Shown here: positions 1 through 28,965 of the stretch, one piece after another
How positions within the stretch are numbered: the first letter of the stretch is position 1
Layout of the letters: every line of letters starts with the position of its first letter
Source of the DNA: Holacanthus passer
Taxonomy: Eukaryota; Chordata; Actinopteri; Pomacanthidae
Reading direction: 5' to 3'
DNA length: 64,000 nucleotides
Assembly: GCA_025331565.1 (NCBI GenBank)
Contig: JAFREQ010000040.1
Span: 1,691,501 to 1,755,500 of the forward strand
Translations under genes and position numbers: made by a program
The notes under the pieces: generated by a model
What the model was told of the DNA's origin: nothing
Database searches by the model: none
Seen by the model: the letters and a program-made list of their open reading frames with translations, nothing else

Positions 1-16524
<16,524 letters not shown>

Positions 16525-16660
16525 TGCACCTTCCCGCGATTCCTCTGTCGCTGGGTTAACTTTCTCACACTTATTTCTCGGTCACTGACTCGACTGTTGG
16601 CCCATGTGCGCTCGCCTTCTGTCGCGCGCACCAGGGCGCGTGGAGCTGCGAGATAAACCT

Positions 16661-18029
16661 GGGTTATTAATGCTCCAGATCACCAGGGCGGTGTTTCTTT
16701 AATTTAACTTCACAGCTCTCTGGGTTGTTGAGGACATGGCGGAGCTCAGCCCTCAATGAAAATCTCCTGCCTCTGTCAGAGCACTTATCAGCCTGGAGAG
16801 CTGTGTGCGCCAGGCGGTGCGCTCAGTCTCCAGCTGCTCACACACTCAGACACAGCCGCTGCAAAATGTGCAGCTGATGAACTCCATCCTCAGATCTGTG
16901 TGAAAGAAACACCACACCATTAACTTTTTTTCTCCCTCTAATAACCACTTTGCACGCACACACACAAATGCTATGTGGGTGGAATTCTATATAGAAATAA
17001 TGAAATGAGCCAAAGGAGATTTGGTGATATGTTGAATGAATGGAATGAATGTGCATGTGTGAATGTTTGGATGCACCATACTAAACGTGAACAGTGAATT
17101 TTGCAATACTTTAAAAAAAGCTCTTGCATCATACTCAGGTAATCATAAACCTAAAGTAACTAAAGGCACAGTCCTCAACCACATGTAAACAAAGTGGTGA
17201 CCTCATTTCACAAATACATGAATGGAACCTGAATATATTAAAAGCTTGTTTAATATCAATAGAAAACAACAACAAGATTTGAGTTATTATTGTTTTGGGA
17301 TGCAGATAAAAGCTTTGTTTACATATAATCAAAGCAGGAAAATATGTCTAACTTCAATTATGATGAGTTAGAAACACAGGATGTTGATTTTCTGTGATAT
17401 AAAGTAACAGAAGATTCATTCAGGGTTGATCATGTCAGATTGTATGTGATGAGAAAGACACATTTCCATTTGTTGATGCTGCTGTTCTCAACGACAGATT
17501 TAGACATGACCTCAGTATTTTGAGCATTAAAGGTCTTCAGCTGGTGCAGTAACCTGTATTGTTGCACATGCATGCACACACATTCCCCTTTTGTGACATG
17601 AATGTGTAATTAGCAAAGCTTTTGAAACATACCAATAAGTTTTATATTTTGCACACTGTCGTTCATGAATCAGTTATTATTTATCAAATATGAATCTCTA
17701 AAGAAAAGAGATGAGGTTGATTGGCTGAGTTCATTTGTGCAGACACGTACAGAACAACCTCCTATTGTTTGAGATGAAATGGAGACCGTGAGTTATTCTC
17801 CCTCATTGAACTGTCAGCTGGAGGTAAATTAGAAGTGAGAGTGATTTCGTGGAAGTCTCTGGCACGTTTGGAAGCTGCACCCAGTTCTCCTCTACACACC
17901 TGTCACCAACAGGACTCAGATGTGCAACTGCTCAGAACGTAAATATTATTAGATGGAGCGACTTGGTCTGTGAGCAGCTCTGCATTGTGTGAATATAGGT
18001 TTTAACTTTCCCGTCTGTTTCTCACCTAG
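16661..18029. other. Upstream flank of kcnq1, no gene recognised
   Basis: Intergenic sequence 5' of kcnq1. It may contain upstream promoter elements or non-coding 5' UTR exons, but none could be defined. No repeat was recognised before the LINE relic begins near 18.03 kb. Confidence 0.6.
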
Positions 18030-20125
18030 ACACGTTTCCTCCGCTCTGAGCTGCACTTCGAGTTTGGCAATAAACTGCATAAGCTGCTTGCAAGACAACG
18101 GCACAAGCTGGAGAATGAGCGTGTGATCCATAGGATTAAATCGGACACTGGGGAACTCTTAACCTCTCATGAAGACATAAATGAAAGATTCCAGCAGTTT
18201 TATGAGAGGTTACGTATATACAGTAAATCCCAAATGAGGCCACCACCAGGGGCATGGAAGCATTACTGGACTGGAGTGCAGACTCTCAACTTTAAACCCA
18301 ACTGAGTGAAGAATTACATTTTGGGAAACTAGAAAAAACAATTAATTACTTTAAAAAATGGCAAAACCCCAGGGCCAGATTGGTTTAGGAGTCAATGTCA
18401 GCAATCTACTGGTTCCCTACTTAAATAAAATGCTTGTGCAGGCATTTGATAATGGAGAGCTTCCACATACTTTGAATGAGGCAACTATTAATCTGATTCC
18501 CAATAAAGGGAAAGATCTGGAAGAGGTTGGATCCTACAGACCCATGACTTTGCTAAACACAGATCAAAAATCCTTAAAAAGACTTTGGCTTAGTCTCTTT
18601 CTTGTTTCCTGTTCTTTGATTTTTGGCACCTATTCAATGTTATTCCCCACAGGAGCCCAAAAAGGATCTTCTGGTACTCTCTTTGGATGCTGTCCTTAGA
18701 AAATGGAAACATTTTTCTTGGATGAAATTATGCTACGACAACTCTTATGCCAAAGCACTGACTAACCAGACACTGTCTCCTAACTTCAGCTCTTTGTCTT
18801 CAATCGCACCCAGAAATTCATGAATAAAACACAAAGTATACTGTTAATATAATATCCCTTTACATGGATGATATTCTGCTTTTCATTTCTCAACCGTCAA
18901 CACTGATTGTGTGAATTCTGTCCTTGATTGACCTGCCTGGAGCCTGACACAGAGCCAGCAGGGATAGGAGCAGTTCAGTTTTTGAGGATGCTCCTGATTT
19001 AGTTAAACAAACACTGTAAGACGATATTCTTCCCACGGCTGTTTTTATCTCCTCCAGAACATACACATGTTTGTCACTGAAGCATTCTCCAAACATTTAG
19101 ATGCCATTCATAGATTCTTGCATTTGCGTGGGATTATAGAATACGGAGAATAGGAAAAGCTCATCTTTGTGGATCTAAGATGAGTGGAGGGCTGGCTCTG
19201 CCAAATTTCACACATTACTGCTGAGCCGCCAACATCCGCTCCATTAGCTCCTGGCTGCATGATACAGCAGTGCAGTCCGATGGGTTGGAGATGGAGCAGG
19301 ATGTTTTACCTTTCACAGCTGGTGCAGGCATTTTATCACCTGTGCTACAAAGCAATCATTTATAGCATCAATGGATTTGGAAACATTTAAGCCCAGGACA
19401 ATGTGCCTCTTACTACCCAAAAAAAATCACAAATCCATTCGCTCCTTCCAATTCAAATAGTGCTTTTCTCACATAGAGAAAGATGCAATATCTAGTGTTG
19501 GCGGTCTTTATCTGGACGGGGTGTTTGCATCCTTCCAACAGCTCCAAAAAATACACTCTCCCACAATGAGACTCCTTCAGGTTTGGAGTTTTGTGAGATC
19601 ATATCTTCACTTTGGGAGAGCATGACCGGATGAATCGGACGGCTGTCGAAAACAATCCGCTGAAAATATCCTTTCTCGTCTTGCAGACTATTGCCGTGGC
19701 CGTGACTAACAGCATTAAGGCAGAATGGGAAGCAGAATTAGGTGAACGGTTATCAGAGGATATCGGGGACGAGAGCCTGAAATATATAGATACATGTCTG
19801 ATTAATGCAAGACTGTTTAATACAATATGAGGTTATGCAAGAGATTGCACCATTCAAAGACAAAATTACAGCGATGGTGTGATAAATGTGACTCAACAGA
19901 AGCGGCCTTATTACACTGTTGTGCCCTCTGCTCCGATTTGCAGAACTTGTGGATGAGGATATGTAGATTATTGTCAAAGATATTGAGGGAGGAGATTGAA
20001 CCTGACCCAGTATTAATCAGAAGTGCTGAGGAGGCTGCAGGGAGCTCGACAACACCTCTTATCTTGACAGACTTCACGCTGCTGAGAAGCTCAATCTTCT
20101 ATTTTGGAAGAAACTGTTAAACTGA
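18030..20125 (+). mobile_element. L1/Tx1-type LINE relic, ORF2 3' two-thirds, heavily mutated
   Basis: Plus-strand pieces in changing frames follow the order of an L1-type ORF2. Linker: ELHFEFGNKLHKLLARQ and HRIKSDTGELLTSHEDINER (18.04-18.21 kb). Reverse transcriptase: GSYRPMTLLNTDQKSL (about 18.53 kb) and YMDDILLF (18861-18884, the catalytic Asp-Asp motif, usually F/YADD in L1). Post-RT region: KAHLCGSKMSGGLALPNF followed by AANIRSISSWLHD (about 19.15-19.26 kb). C-terminal Cys-rich segment: WCDKCDSTEAALLHC (about 19.88 kb). Many stops and frameshifts interrupt it, and the endonuclease domain and most of the RT fingers are missing. It is a dead copy. Confidence 0.85.
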
Positions 20126-20245
20126 CTGAGCTGACAGACACTTTGCATTTAGAGAGATTCATTCTTAAGACATTCTCCTACCTCAAAGACTAAAATAACT
20201 CAGATCCTGTATACAACCTAACTACATGCAACATTAGGTAACACT

Positions 20246-20800
20246 TGTGACGATTTCAGTTAGTTCTAATTGGACCCAGGAGTGAGACACAGACGAGGGT
20301 GAATGGGTGAAAGGGATTTATTCAACAAAAGAAACTCCAGGACTTACTGAAAAACAAAAAAACAAAAAGGTGACTGAAAACAGGAAGTCCAGGTGGAGCG
20401 GAGTTGCTTCAGCGGATGGAGGCTGGTAGGTGGGCGCTGAAGCTGGACGGCAGGAGACATGCAGGTGGAGATGAGGACAAAACACTAGAGAGACACTGGA
20501 GCAAAAGGGAACTCTGGAAGGCAAAACATTAAAAACAGGAATCACTGGAAAACAGGGGGAAAGACAGGGAGCATGGAAAGGGACGATCTGGCCGCTTGCA
20601 GGTGGAATCAGAAGTCTTTTAAAGGTGAAGTTGGGGACAGCTGAGAGAATAGAGAGCCCCAGCACCTGAAGACCACGACTCCAGCCGCTGAAGCAAAGCC
20701 TGAACAAAAAACTGAACACTAAACCAAAAACACTGGAGCATAAAACTCAACATACCCTGAAAATAAACTAGTAAAAACACAAGAGAACAAAACCATGACA
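20246..20800 (-). repeat. LTR-like dispersed repeat (solo LTR candidate)
   Basis: On the minus strand this 555-bp block begins TGTCATGGTTTTG and ends CGTCACA, so it has TG...CA-type ends. It contains an AATAAA box (plus-strand TTTATT at 20317-20322) about 70 bp before the end, as expected for the R/U5 part of an LTR. No matching 5-bp target-site duplication is evident and no internal retroelement genes adjoin it. It could equally be another teleost dispersed repeat. Confidence 0.4.
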
Positions 20801-21889
20801 TCTCTGCTGTGGAGGGTCGAGGGCTGTTCCTGTCATGGTGAAGACTATTTCCTGTGTTGATAGTTAATAAGTTGTCAAGTTCATGGATATTGGATGTTGT
20901 GATATTTCATTTTTGAGGTATGATCGTTTGCTTTAAAAAAAAAAAAAAAAAGAAGCATTTTTATCTGGATGCCATGTTTAACGAGGATCCTCACAATCAA
21001 ATATTTGATACAGAAACACCTGCGAATGAATAACAGACTATTGATGATATTTCTGTTTCAGTTTGAAAGTAAAAGCGTCAACCTTGGTGTTAGTTTAATC
21101 CAGCCAAACTCTGTGGACGCGTGCAGCTCAGTCTGACAAGGTCACCCCCGTGGAGTTATTTAGCCGTGACCTTGGCCGGGCTCGTCGAAGGAGGAGGAAG
21201 CGAGTTCGCTGCAGCGGATTTTAATAGGAGTCGAGTGGCAGCCATGTGATGACAGGATCTGTTGCCAGGTGGATATTAAACACAACTCCAACTGGTTCTT
21301 GCTGTTACGTTCGAGTTTTTGTTATTATTACAGAAAGGGTGGTTATCTTGAAGGTCATCCATGCTCCTATATTTGATTGTGTGAAGAAAAAAAATAGAAA
21401 ATTCACTTGTTGATGTTTAAAGATGAAATGATTATTCTCTTAATCGATCAGTTAACTGACACAAATACACATAAATATGTCAATATTCACATTCACAAGC
21501 TTTTTAAATGTATATATTTGTTTGTTTTTTAGTCTTCTATGATAGCAAACGCTTTTTGGTTTTGAACCGCTGGTTAAACAGAACAAACAATTTAAATATT
21601 CCATTTCTAAACTGTCTTGTTTTCAGCTTTATGACAAAGCATTTTTCAACTAATCCACTGGAGTTTGGGTTTATTTAGGGGGATTTATCTTTACCTCCAA
21701 AGGGATTTACTCAGTATTTTTATCTATTAATTTGACATCATCAAATTTGGAGATACATGTCAGCGACTCTCAGGTCATGGTTGTCCGAGGAGGGTTGAGT
21801 GTAGGAAAACTGAATTTGGTTGTAGATACTTCAAAATACCTCTCATCAAATGGGCTTCTTCAGTTCTGACCAGCAGAGGTTTTTAACCT
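20801..21889. other. Intergenic, nothing recognised
   Basis: AT-rich intergenic DNA between two retroelement relics; a 17-base poly-A lies near 20936-20952. No gene or repeat family was recognised. Confidence 0.6.
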
Positions 21890-22850
21890 CTGTGGGGTCG
21901 TTATCAAGGTCATTGATATCACCTGGATTGTTTGTGCTTCGTTAGAGTTGTTGAAGTCACCTGAGACCAAGTGTGAATGGTTGTTAATCTCATAGGAAGG
22001 CATGAAAGGACAGCGTTGTAAGTGGGGAGAAGTGGTGTTGTAGACCTTCCTCTGTTGAAGGATAGTTTCTGCACTATTGATGTAAACAGCCTCCTTCTCC
22101 TCCTCCTCTTCTTTCAAACCATCTGTCTTCCCCACCCAAAATGTGCATGTTGCTGTTCTCCCTTCTCTTTCTGATGTAGGTAAACTGCTGAGTCTTGACC
22201 TGAGGAGGCGTCCCTCCTGTGTTGATCCATGCGTTTGTTTAATGGCTGTTTGGTTTCCCCGATACACAGGTCTGTACATTCCTCTCCGCACTGGCCTCCA
22301 TGCACTCGATTGCTTTTCTTGTGTTTGGGTGTGCGGTCGTTCGGGCGGAACAGGTTCTGTCTTAGTGTGTTGCCTGCTTTGAAAAACACAAGGACGCGGT
22401 GTTTGTTGAAAATCCCGCTGAGTTTCTCAGATGCTCCAGACACACATGGAATGATAATGTTGCTTGTATTATTCTTCCTGGATCTTGCAGCTGTTTTCAT
22501 AAATATCAGTTGGAGTATCCACAAGTGCATCCTTCAAATGTTCATACTCCTTCTCTTGGCCCGGGCACTTATTGGTGCACTAACAGCTCAGTGTTGCAGG
22601 GCTCTAATGGGCTCTAACTTGTGCTCCAGTGGGCGGTGAGAGTCAAAGATTAAGTACTAGTCTGTGTTTACTCTGTACTCCAACGTGGGGGCTCCTCGGT
22701 CCAAAAAGGCCAAGCTGACGTTCCTGACGTCCTCTAGTGTGAACCTGACGTTACCGTCCACTGAGGTAATGTGTTCTGTGAAGGTTTGCACTTCCTGGAT
22801 TTTGATTTTTGTGCCTATGTGTCATCCGTGAATCAGTGGCTGCTGAAGGA
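21890..22850 (-). mobile_element. Penelope-like retroelement relic (RT motif C to GIY-YIG endonuclease)
   Basis: Reading the minus strand downward from about 22.85 kb, broken frames give FTDDT (22832-22818, the RT catalytic Y/FxDD position), EHITSVDGNVRFTLEDVRN, then LAFLDRG, QYLIFDSHRPLEHKL, KHRVLVFFKAGNTLRQNLF, RTPKHKKSN and CTDLCIGETKQPLNKRMDQH (about 22.28-22.22 kb). This is the order of the RT C-terminal half and the GIY-YIG domain of Penelope-like elements, where LYIGETKQPL is the usual text. A frameshift near 22.12 kb moves the tail (AVYINSAET, then SPHLQRCPFMPSY) to another frame. Internal stops show it is inactive. A GIY-YIG domain after an RT separates it from LINE, LTR and DIRS elements. 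Confidence 0.8.
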
Positions 22851-22959
22851 GTTCAGGGCTTTACCTTCTACGTCTTCCATGGCCATATGGAGAAACATGG
22901 CTTTGTGATATGTCAAAGTAAGATCCAGGAAACTGTCGTAGAAGAAGTAGAAGGCAGGA

Positions 22960-23036
22960 CATTTGATTAACAATTAGTTGATTAATCAACAAAAATGAAG
23001 ATGAAGATGAATAAATAATTGTTAATTGCTGCCCTA
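22960..23036. repeat. Fragment of a TTAATCGATTA-type teleost dispersed repeat
   Basis: Contains ATTAGTTGATTAATCAAC and ends TTGTTAATTGCTGCCCTA. This resembles the end of a common fish repeat with alternating ATTAAT blocks ending GTTGCAGCCCTA. Related fragments are at 42383-42462 and 43140-43682. Confidence 0.5.
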
Positions 23037-23039
23037 CTG

Positions 23040-26000
23040 ATGTTACACACATTGATATATTGATTGATATACACATAGATTTACCAGCAAAGAGTTTGAA
23101 TCCACATTCAGTATGTACAGTATATGCAAAAGAAGAAACCTGCCCTGCAAAGATTTCTCAAATGTTGACTAACCAAAGTATTTTACTATTATTTTTATCA
23201 GGTCTATTTAACAATTCAAGACCACTGCACATCACCTCTAACATTCATGTTGCATCATGCTTTACTCATTCTCCCATGAGCGAATAATATTACGCATTTT
23301 AACCCATGTCCAACAAGCAATTTGGAAGCCCGACTTCATCTAAAGAGGAAAAAGAGGCCCTGCTGAAGTTGACACCAGAGGGCAGTCAGAAAGCTTTTGG
23401 AGTCTGGTGTCATTCATTGCAATAAGGTTGAAGAAATGTAGAAGCTCATCTCCCTCCACAAGGGCACACAGAGCAGGCACTTTTTTTATTAACTGATATT
23501 TACCCGGGCTGATCCAGATGAGATTAAGGGATTCTTCTTCCAGGCCTCGGCTGACACAGCAGCAACGCATAATTTAGTTTGCCGGAGGAAACAAACAATA
23601 ACATTCCATAGTAATTAATTGATGAGCTCAAATAAAAGAAAATGGAAGCTAGAGAGAAACAGAAACCGTGAGGAGGAGAGATGGTACAGAGATAGCATCC
23701 TGAAAATCACAGCTGGAATATCAGCAGCATCCAATACATTCATCTTCTTTGTCATAAACGCTTTGAAGTCATATGTGGCTGCATATGGTTGAAATGTCTC
23801 TGCAGGGCGCTCCATAGTCAGCCTCTCCAAACAGGCTCTGTCCAAGCGTTCAGGCCAGTCAGTAGAAATTAGTCATGGGATCTCAGACTGTATTGTCCTC
23901 CATATTTATGAGTAATATAAACACATAAAGGGACGGGGAGCTATCCCTCGATGGCCGTATAAACAAATTATCAGTGACTAAGCCCATTCATGTAAAGACA
24001 TGGTTAATCAAGCCGCGGCACATAATGTGTAAAGATGGCTAAGGGTTTTGCATTTTGTGATATAACCCAATTAATAATGATGAAGCGTCTCCAGCGCGTG
24101 CGTCACTGAACTGAGGCTGTTGTACACATATTCGCTGTGGCCCAATTTAGGGGCTGCATCTTTTGAAGTCTGCGTTTCTAGACCAAATATGACAAGGCTG
24201 TCCCCTTCCAAAGGCTCCACTGAACGCAGCCGGAGAAACGGCTCCCACTTATGCTCGAATTTGAAGGACACAATTGGTGTATCCTTTGTGGCCCTCTCGC
24301 AGATACTCGAGGCTAAAACACACTGTAGACTGCAAGAAAAGGGTCAACTGTCTCCTCTTTGAAATAACAAATACTATTGGTGGAAGACTTTAGCTTGCTT
24401 TGGATTGCATTGGCTGGAAAATAGAGCTGTGTCCTGTTTTTTTTTTATTTTGTGTGTGTGTGTGTGTCTTATGTTGCAGCCATATGACCAGCTGATCTCA
24501 TCCCACCCTGAAACGAAGCTGTTTTCAAAATGAAGGTGAGATTGAGTTGTATTCAATGACATACTGGAACAAATCATGCTAAACTGTGAGGTGTTTGAGT
24601 TCAGGTGATCATTGGTCAAACTGCATATGATGATCTGGCTCAAGTAAAAATCTACTGCAAATAATGCAAATAAATACCATTGTTTGTTTGCAGCCTGGAA
24701 ACATCATAATGGAGAAATGGAAGTTATACTAGTGTGTTAGATTATACTATTATACTTGACGTGTGTTTTATGTCCATAGCTTGATGTTATATCCTGAGGG
24801 ACCCATTTAAATGTGTGATCACCAAAACAACAACAAACAAATTTCCTCACAATTTACACGGAGCCTGGACTTTATTTACTGACTTATGAAACTTTACTTA
24901 CAGTTACATAAGACAGTTGCTTACAGTGTTTCAATCTCATCCATCTGTCTGTCACAATAGAGTGGGTGCGTGAGGCTAATCCTCATTTCAAATGTAATAA
25001 ACAAGAAATGCAAGCCCATTTAGTAATAAGGGAATTTGCATAAAAGAAAGCAACTAACTCTCAGTAGTTAGCAGTGGGTGGAATTCACACAAGTGGAATA
25101 AATCTGTCATCCAAAGTAATGAGTGTGCAACATGAAGACAAGTAATTTCCATGTAGCTTTGTTATTAAACTTAATAAGACTCTCAAGCCAAAGCTCATAT
25201 CAGCGTGAGTAACCACAGAGTAACAAAACAGGCAATGAAGGTTAACACGCTCTCCGTCAACAGTTAAATGAACAGTGCACTTATGCTCCGTCATCACACA
25301 ACAGGCAAAAGTTTACTTGGAAAAGTCCTTTCACAGCGACCAGCTGGACAGACTGCACGGCACAGAGCGGCGATACTCAGCTTACGGACGGGGTGTCGGG
25401 CGGCCTGCCGACCATTTTTTAATCCACAATGAAAATAAATTAAGTCACACTGGGATTTTTTTGTTTGTTTATGCCGCATAGTCAGAGCTGCACAGAGGGA
25501 CAGATACACCAGTTTTCTGTGATGGAATAAATTAGAGTGTTGGTCGCAGAGAGGAGGCTGATCTTTGGCCTTTCAGGCTGTGCAAAGTGCAGCAGGATCA
25601 GATGCTGAGCTACGCAGGGGAAGACAACTATTAGCTTAAGAGGAGCACAAGCTATGCAAGGATAATTTTGATCCCATAAATGTGCATTTCACATGAAAAA
25701 TGACTTAAATATGTTATTCATTCTGTCCCTGGTGGGAACAGTTTATGTTTATGGTTTATGTTTGAGTGATGATGGAAGAGGTTCCAGCTGTGTTTAATCT
25801 TGTGTAAACTCTTTCAAATGTAACCAAAGCATCTACAACTCGAATGCAGCTGCAGCTATTACATGCAGTGAAATATATCTGTCACACAGGCCTGGTGTCG
25901 ATCCTTACACCAAGTTAATTTAGTTAATAAGTCAGTTAATTAGAAAAGAAAGAACTTCAAAGAAGATGAGTTATGGGCCTTTTAATGTTTGTTCATTTTA

Positions 26001-26600
26001 TCTGTTATGATTATTAATGTTTGTTTATTAACTGGCTTCCTGTCATGTTGAAAGCAGGTTGAGTGTCTCTGGCATCGAGGATCTCTGGAGCCTGCCTGGG
26101 CCAACGTTGCTGTGGTGATTAATTGGCTCATTAACGAAGACGCTGCAGAGCCCTTTTCTACATTTACTGTCATTAGAGTTCTTTCCAAACCCCTGAATCG
26201 CCTCCCACATCTCTGATTTGTGCAGCAGAAATAGGTCTAGCGTTGCGCCCATTGATTTCGTTGGCTGGAGAAACAATTGACCGAACGGAGCTTTGTAGGT
26301 GGAATTAACAACGGGGACGTCATCTTCCTTCAAGGCTACATGCATGACAAATAGCAACAGAAAAATGGCCACAAAAATGATTTAAAAATAAATTTTTGTG
26401 AAAAACTGCTTCTAACAGCTGCGACCGCGACTCTCTAACGTTGTGATGGATCAGCCACATAACTCACTTTTAAGATAAAACAAAAAACTCTTCCTTTCCA
26501 ACAAGAAATGAGTTGATTTGTGGCAGATACTTGAAGGAACAGATTTAACAAGGAGCTGTTAATATTACACAAACATCTTGGTGCGTCCTGACTTCATGGT
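23040..26600. other. Intergenic, mostly nothing recognised
   Basis: AT-rich intergenic DNA. A segment around 24.09-24.32 kb (GGCCCAATTTAGGGGCTGCA, TCCACTGAACGCAGCCGG) resembles a hAT-like teleost repeat I recall only vaguely. A short TG tract lies at 24451-24467. Open reading frames of up to 109 codons here show no family signature. Confidence 0.5.
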
Positions 26601-26619
26601 ATTTAACATTTGCTGCAGA

Positions 26620-26900
26620 TCTCCAGCTGTTGTAACTTATCCCTGAGCTTCTCTGCTGGGTTGAAATCCAGCGACTGTGGAGGCCACTGGAGTAAACGTA
26701 AGTCACTGTCATGTTGCATTTACCTCACGGAAGCTTTCATTTGGAAAAGGGTGGCCATGAGGGGATGCTCCTGGTTAGCAACAACGCTAAGTTATGCTGT
26801 TGTATTCAGGATATGCACCAAAGAAAAGAGGCACCAAGAAAACCTTTAATGTCATCATGCAAGATTTATTTGCAGCTTCATTGTCTCATCTGGCCAAATG
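26620..26900 (+). repeat. Degraded dispersed-repeat fragment (Tc1-like family, antisense of transposase)
   Basis: Contains GACTGTGGAGGCCACTGGAG, GTCACTGTCATGTTG and GTGGCCATGAGGGGATGCTC with GGTTAGCAACAACGCTAA. This order matches a remembered, very common fish repeat. Both ends are missing, so limits are approximate. Confidence 0.5.
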
Positions 26901-28759
26901 AGGCGTGTCGCTGTTATCACTTTTCTATTTGCTCCTCTTCTCTATGAAAACAACACACACCTGAGCCTCCTCCAAATCCAAGCTCGTGTTTTGCAAAGAA
27001 AACAGTTTTTTGTTATATAACAGGACATAATCCTTCTTTAATGACCCACATCATCCAAACATGGTTCCACAACCCATTATCTGCACTACATCCTTTTGTA
27101 TCACTATAAATAACACGGCCACAGAAAAATGCTAAATATACTTCCTTGTTTTCCTTTTTTTAGCTGCATTACATACAAACGCATTCAGAATTAGTCTATG
27201 ATATGCAATGGAGACACAGCAGAGAAGTGGAGTACCAGCTGTGCAGGAAGTCAGACACAGGGGAAAACACACCGCGTCTGCCCGGTGGACAGGTGGGAAA
27301 TGTCAGCGTCTGAAAAAGAGACATAAACACACACGCGAAGAGAGGCAGGGGATGAGAGTGACACAGGAGCAGCTGTGACAAGCACAAAACGTGTAACTGC
27401 ATTGTGGGAACTAAAGACAATATTGTAACTCCGGGCGTTACGTGCACACGCAAACATTTGGCATTGCCTGCGTGTGACAAAGAGTCTGCATTAATGCTAT
27501 GCTTTGAAATTACAGATTTGCTCTCCTTATGTGATTTTCAATAAAGTAATGGACATTTTAAACCATGAATTAGGCAAATGCAATATAGTTTTATGTTTGT
27601 ATGTTTTTATTCATTTCCCCCTGCAGCTGTTTTGCATGCTTTTACTTATGTAGATTTTAGATATACAGCATTTATACATGTACACTACCATTTGAGCAAG
27701 GACCACCACAAACTAGAATTGTAATATAGGATGCACAGCACGTCATAAAGCATCGGAGTATTTTCTAATGGCAGAAACATACAGAGTAGGACAATAAATA
27801 TTGATTCAAGATCCATTTTCAGTTATTTTCAGTTCCCAAACGACCATTTTAGGAATTGATGACACCTTTGCTTTCTTTAACTGAACCATTAAGGGACTGA
27901 AAATGCAATATAAGCAGTGAATGTGTCATTGAAGAACATCTCCACGATGCAGAACCCTGCTGCTTCCCATCCACAGCTCATCCATGTACCTGACTAAGCT
28001 GCAGAATGTACAATTCAAAAGGGACGATTTTAACATTCTGCCCTTGAAATAAAACCTGAAGACTGCCTGTATCTATTCCACAGCTGGAGACTTAGTAGTG
28101 GTAAAGCCCTAGTCCATGCTGATATGTTGTCTCATCTAGTTAGCATGCTGTGTCTCAGAAAGCAGATTACCGCATTTCTCGAGCCCTCTGAAATGCACAA
28201 AGGAGAGCGTTCAAAATAGTAACTCAACTTGCTTGTTGTGTTGGCCCGGCTCCCTGATAGCCCCCTTAGGCAAAGATTTTAGCACTTAACAGAGTCTGTG
28301 CTACAGGTTATTTCTGAATCAGTTTCCTTGTCACTCAAATGCCAAGAGTTAAGTGTAATTGCCGCCGTCGTGTCCTCGGGGGTGCTCGCGCTCCCCGTGC
28401 CGCCCGCGCTGTGTGGCCTGCAGAGAGGCAGCAGGGGCAGCCGGCGTTCACGATCCTGTCAGGAGAAAGATGGAAGCTGTGGAAGCACGTTGTTCAGGCT
28501 GATTTGATTTGATTTTTTTTTGTGTGTGAGACTGCACGTAGTTACAAATGTGAGAAACAGCTACAAACACCATGAATGTATTAAACTTTGACATGTTATA
28601 AGAATAGAGTCAGCAGGGAGTGACAATCTTGAGCAGCTTAAAGTATAATTCTATTCTATATTTTCTTAGTGTCAACAATGGTCTCAAACAGTAAATTAAC
28701 TTCAACTAAGAAGTGATGTCTGTCTTCAGCCTGTTCTCTGTACTGTAGTTTATTTTCAG
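26901..28759. other. Intergenic, nothing recognised
   Basis: No gene or repeat recognised. A short GC- and CpG-rich patch at about 28.36-28.46 kb stands out from its AT-rich surroundings but shows no exon signature. Confidence 0.5.
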
Positions 28760-28965
28760 CCCAACAGGGTCGTTCCTATGTTCCCCAGATTTATATGACA
28801 CATAATGGGAACATGACAAAGGCTCCTATATTCCCCGGGTCGGGGTTAGGGAAATACTTCAACTTGAAAGGGGTCAAATTTGATCCGGCCCACAATAGGA
28901 GGCTTAATGTGTATTAGCTGAATATTGAACTGGGGACCCTGGGATCATAGATTCCCAGTCCCACA
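28760..28965. repeat. Short dispersed repeat with CCTATRTTCCCC motif copies
   Basis: CCTATGTTCCCCAG (about 28.77 kb) and CCTATATTCCCCGGGTCGGG (about 28.83 kb) are direct partial repeats. They are followed by opposite-sense GGGACCCTGGGATCATAG near 28.94 kb. The pattern resembles a teleost dispersed repeat built of alternating TATGTTCCCC and GGGGAACATA blocks. Confidence 0.4.

Noticed and set aside
25982..26372. 109-codon minus-strand frame starting with a hydrophobic segment
   Set aside because: The signal-peptide-like start is short, the remainder has no family likeness, and an overlapping frame is equally open.
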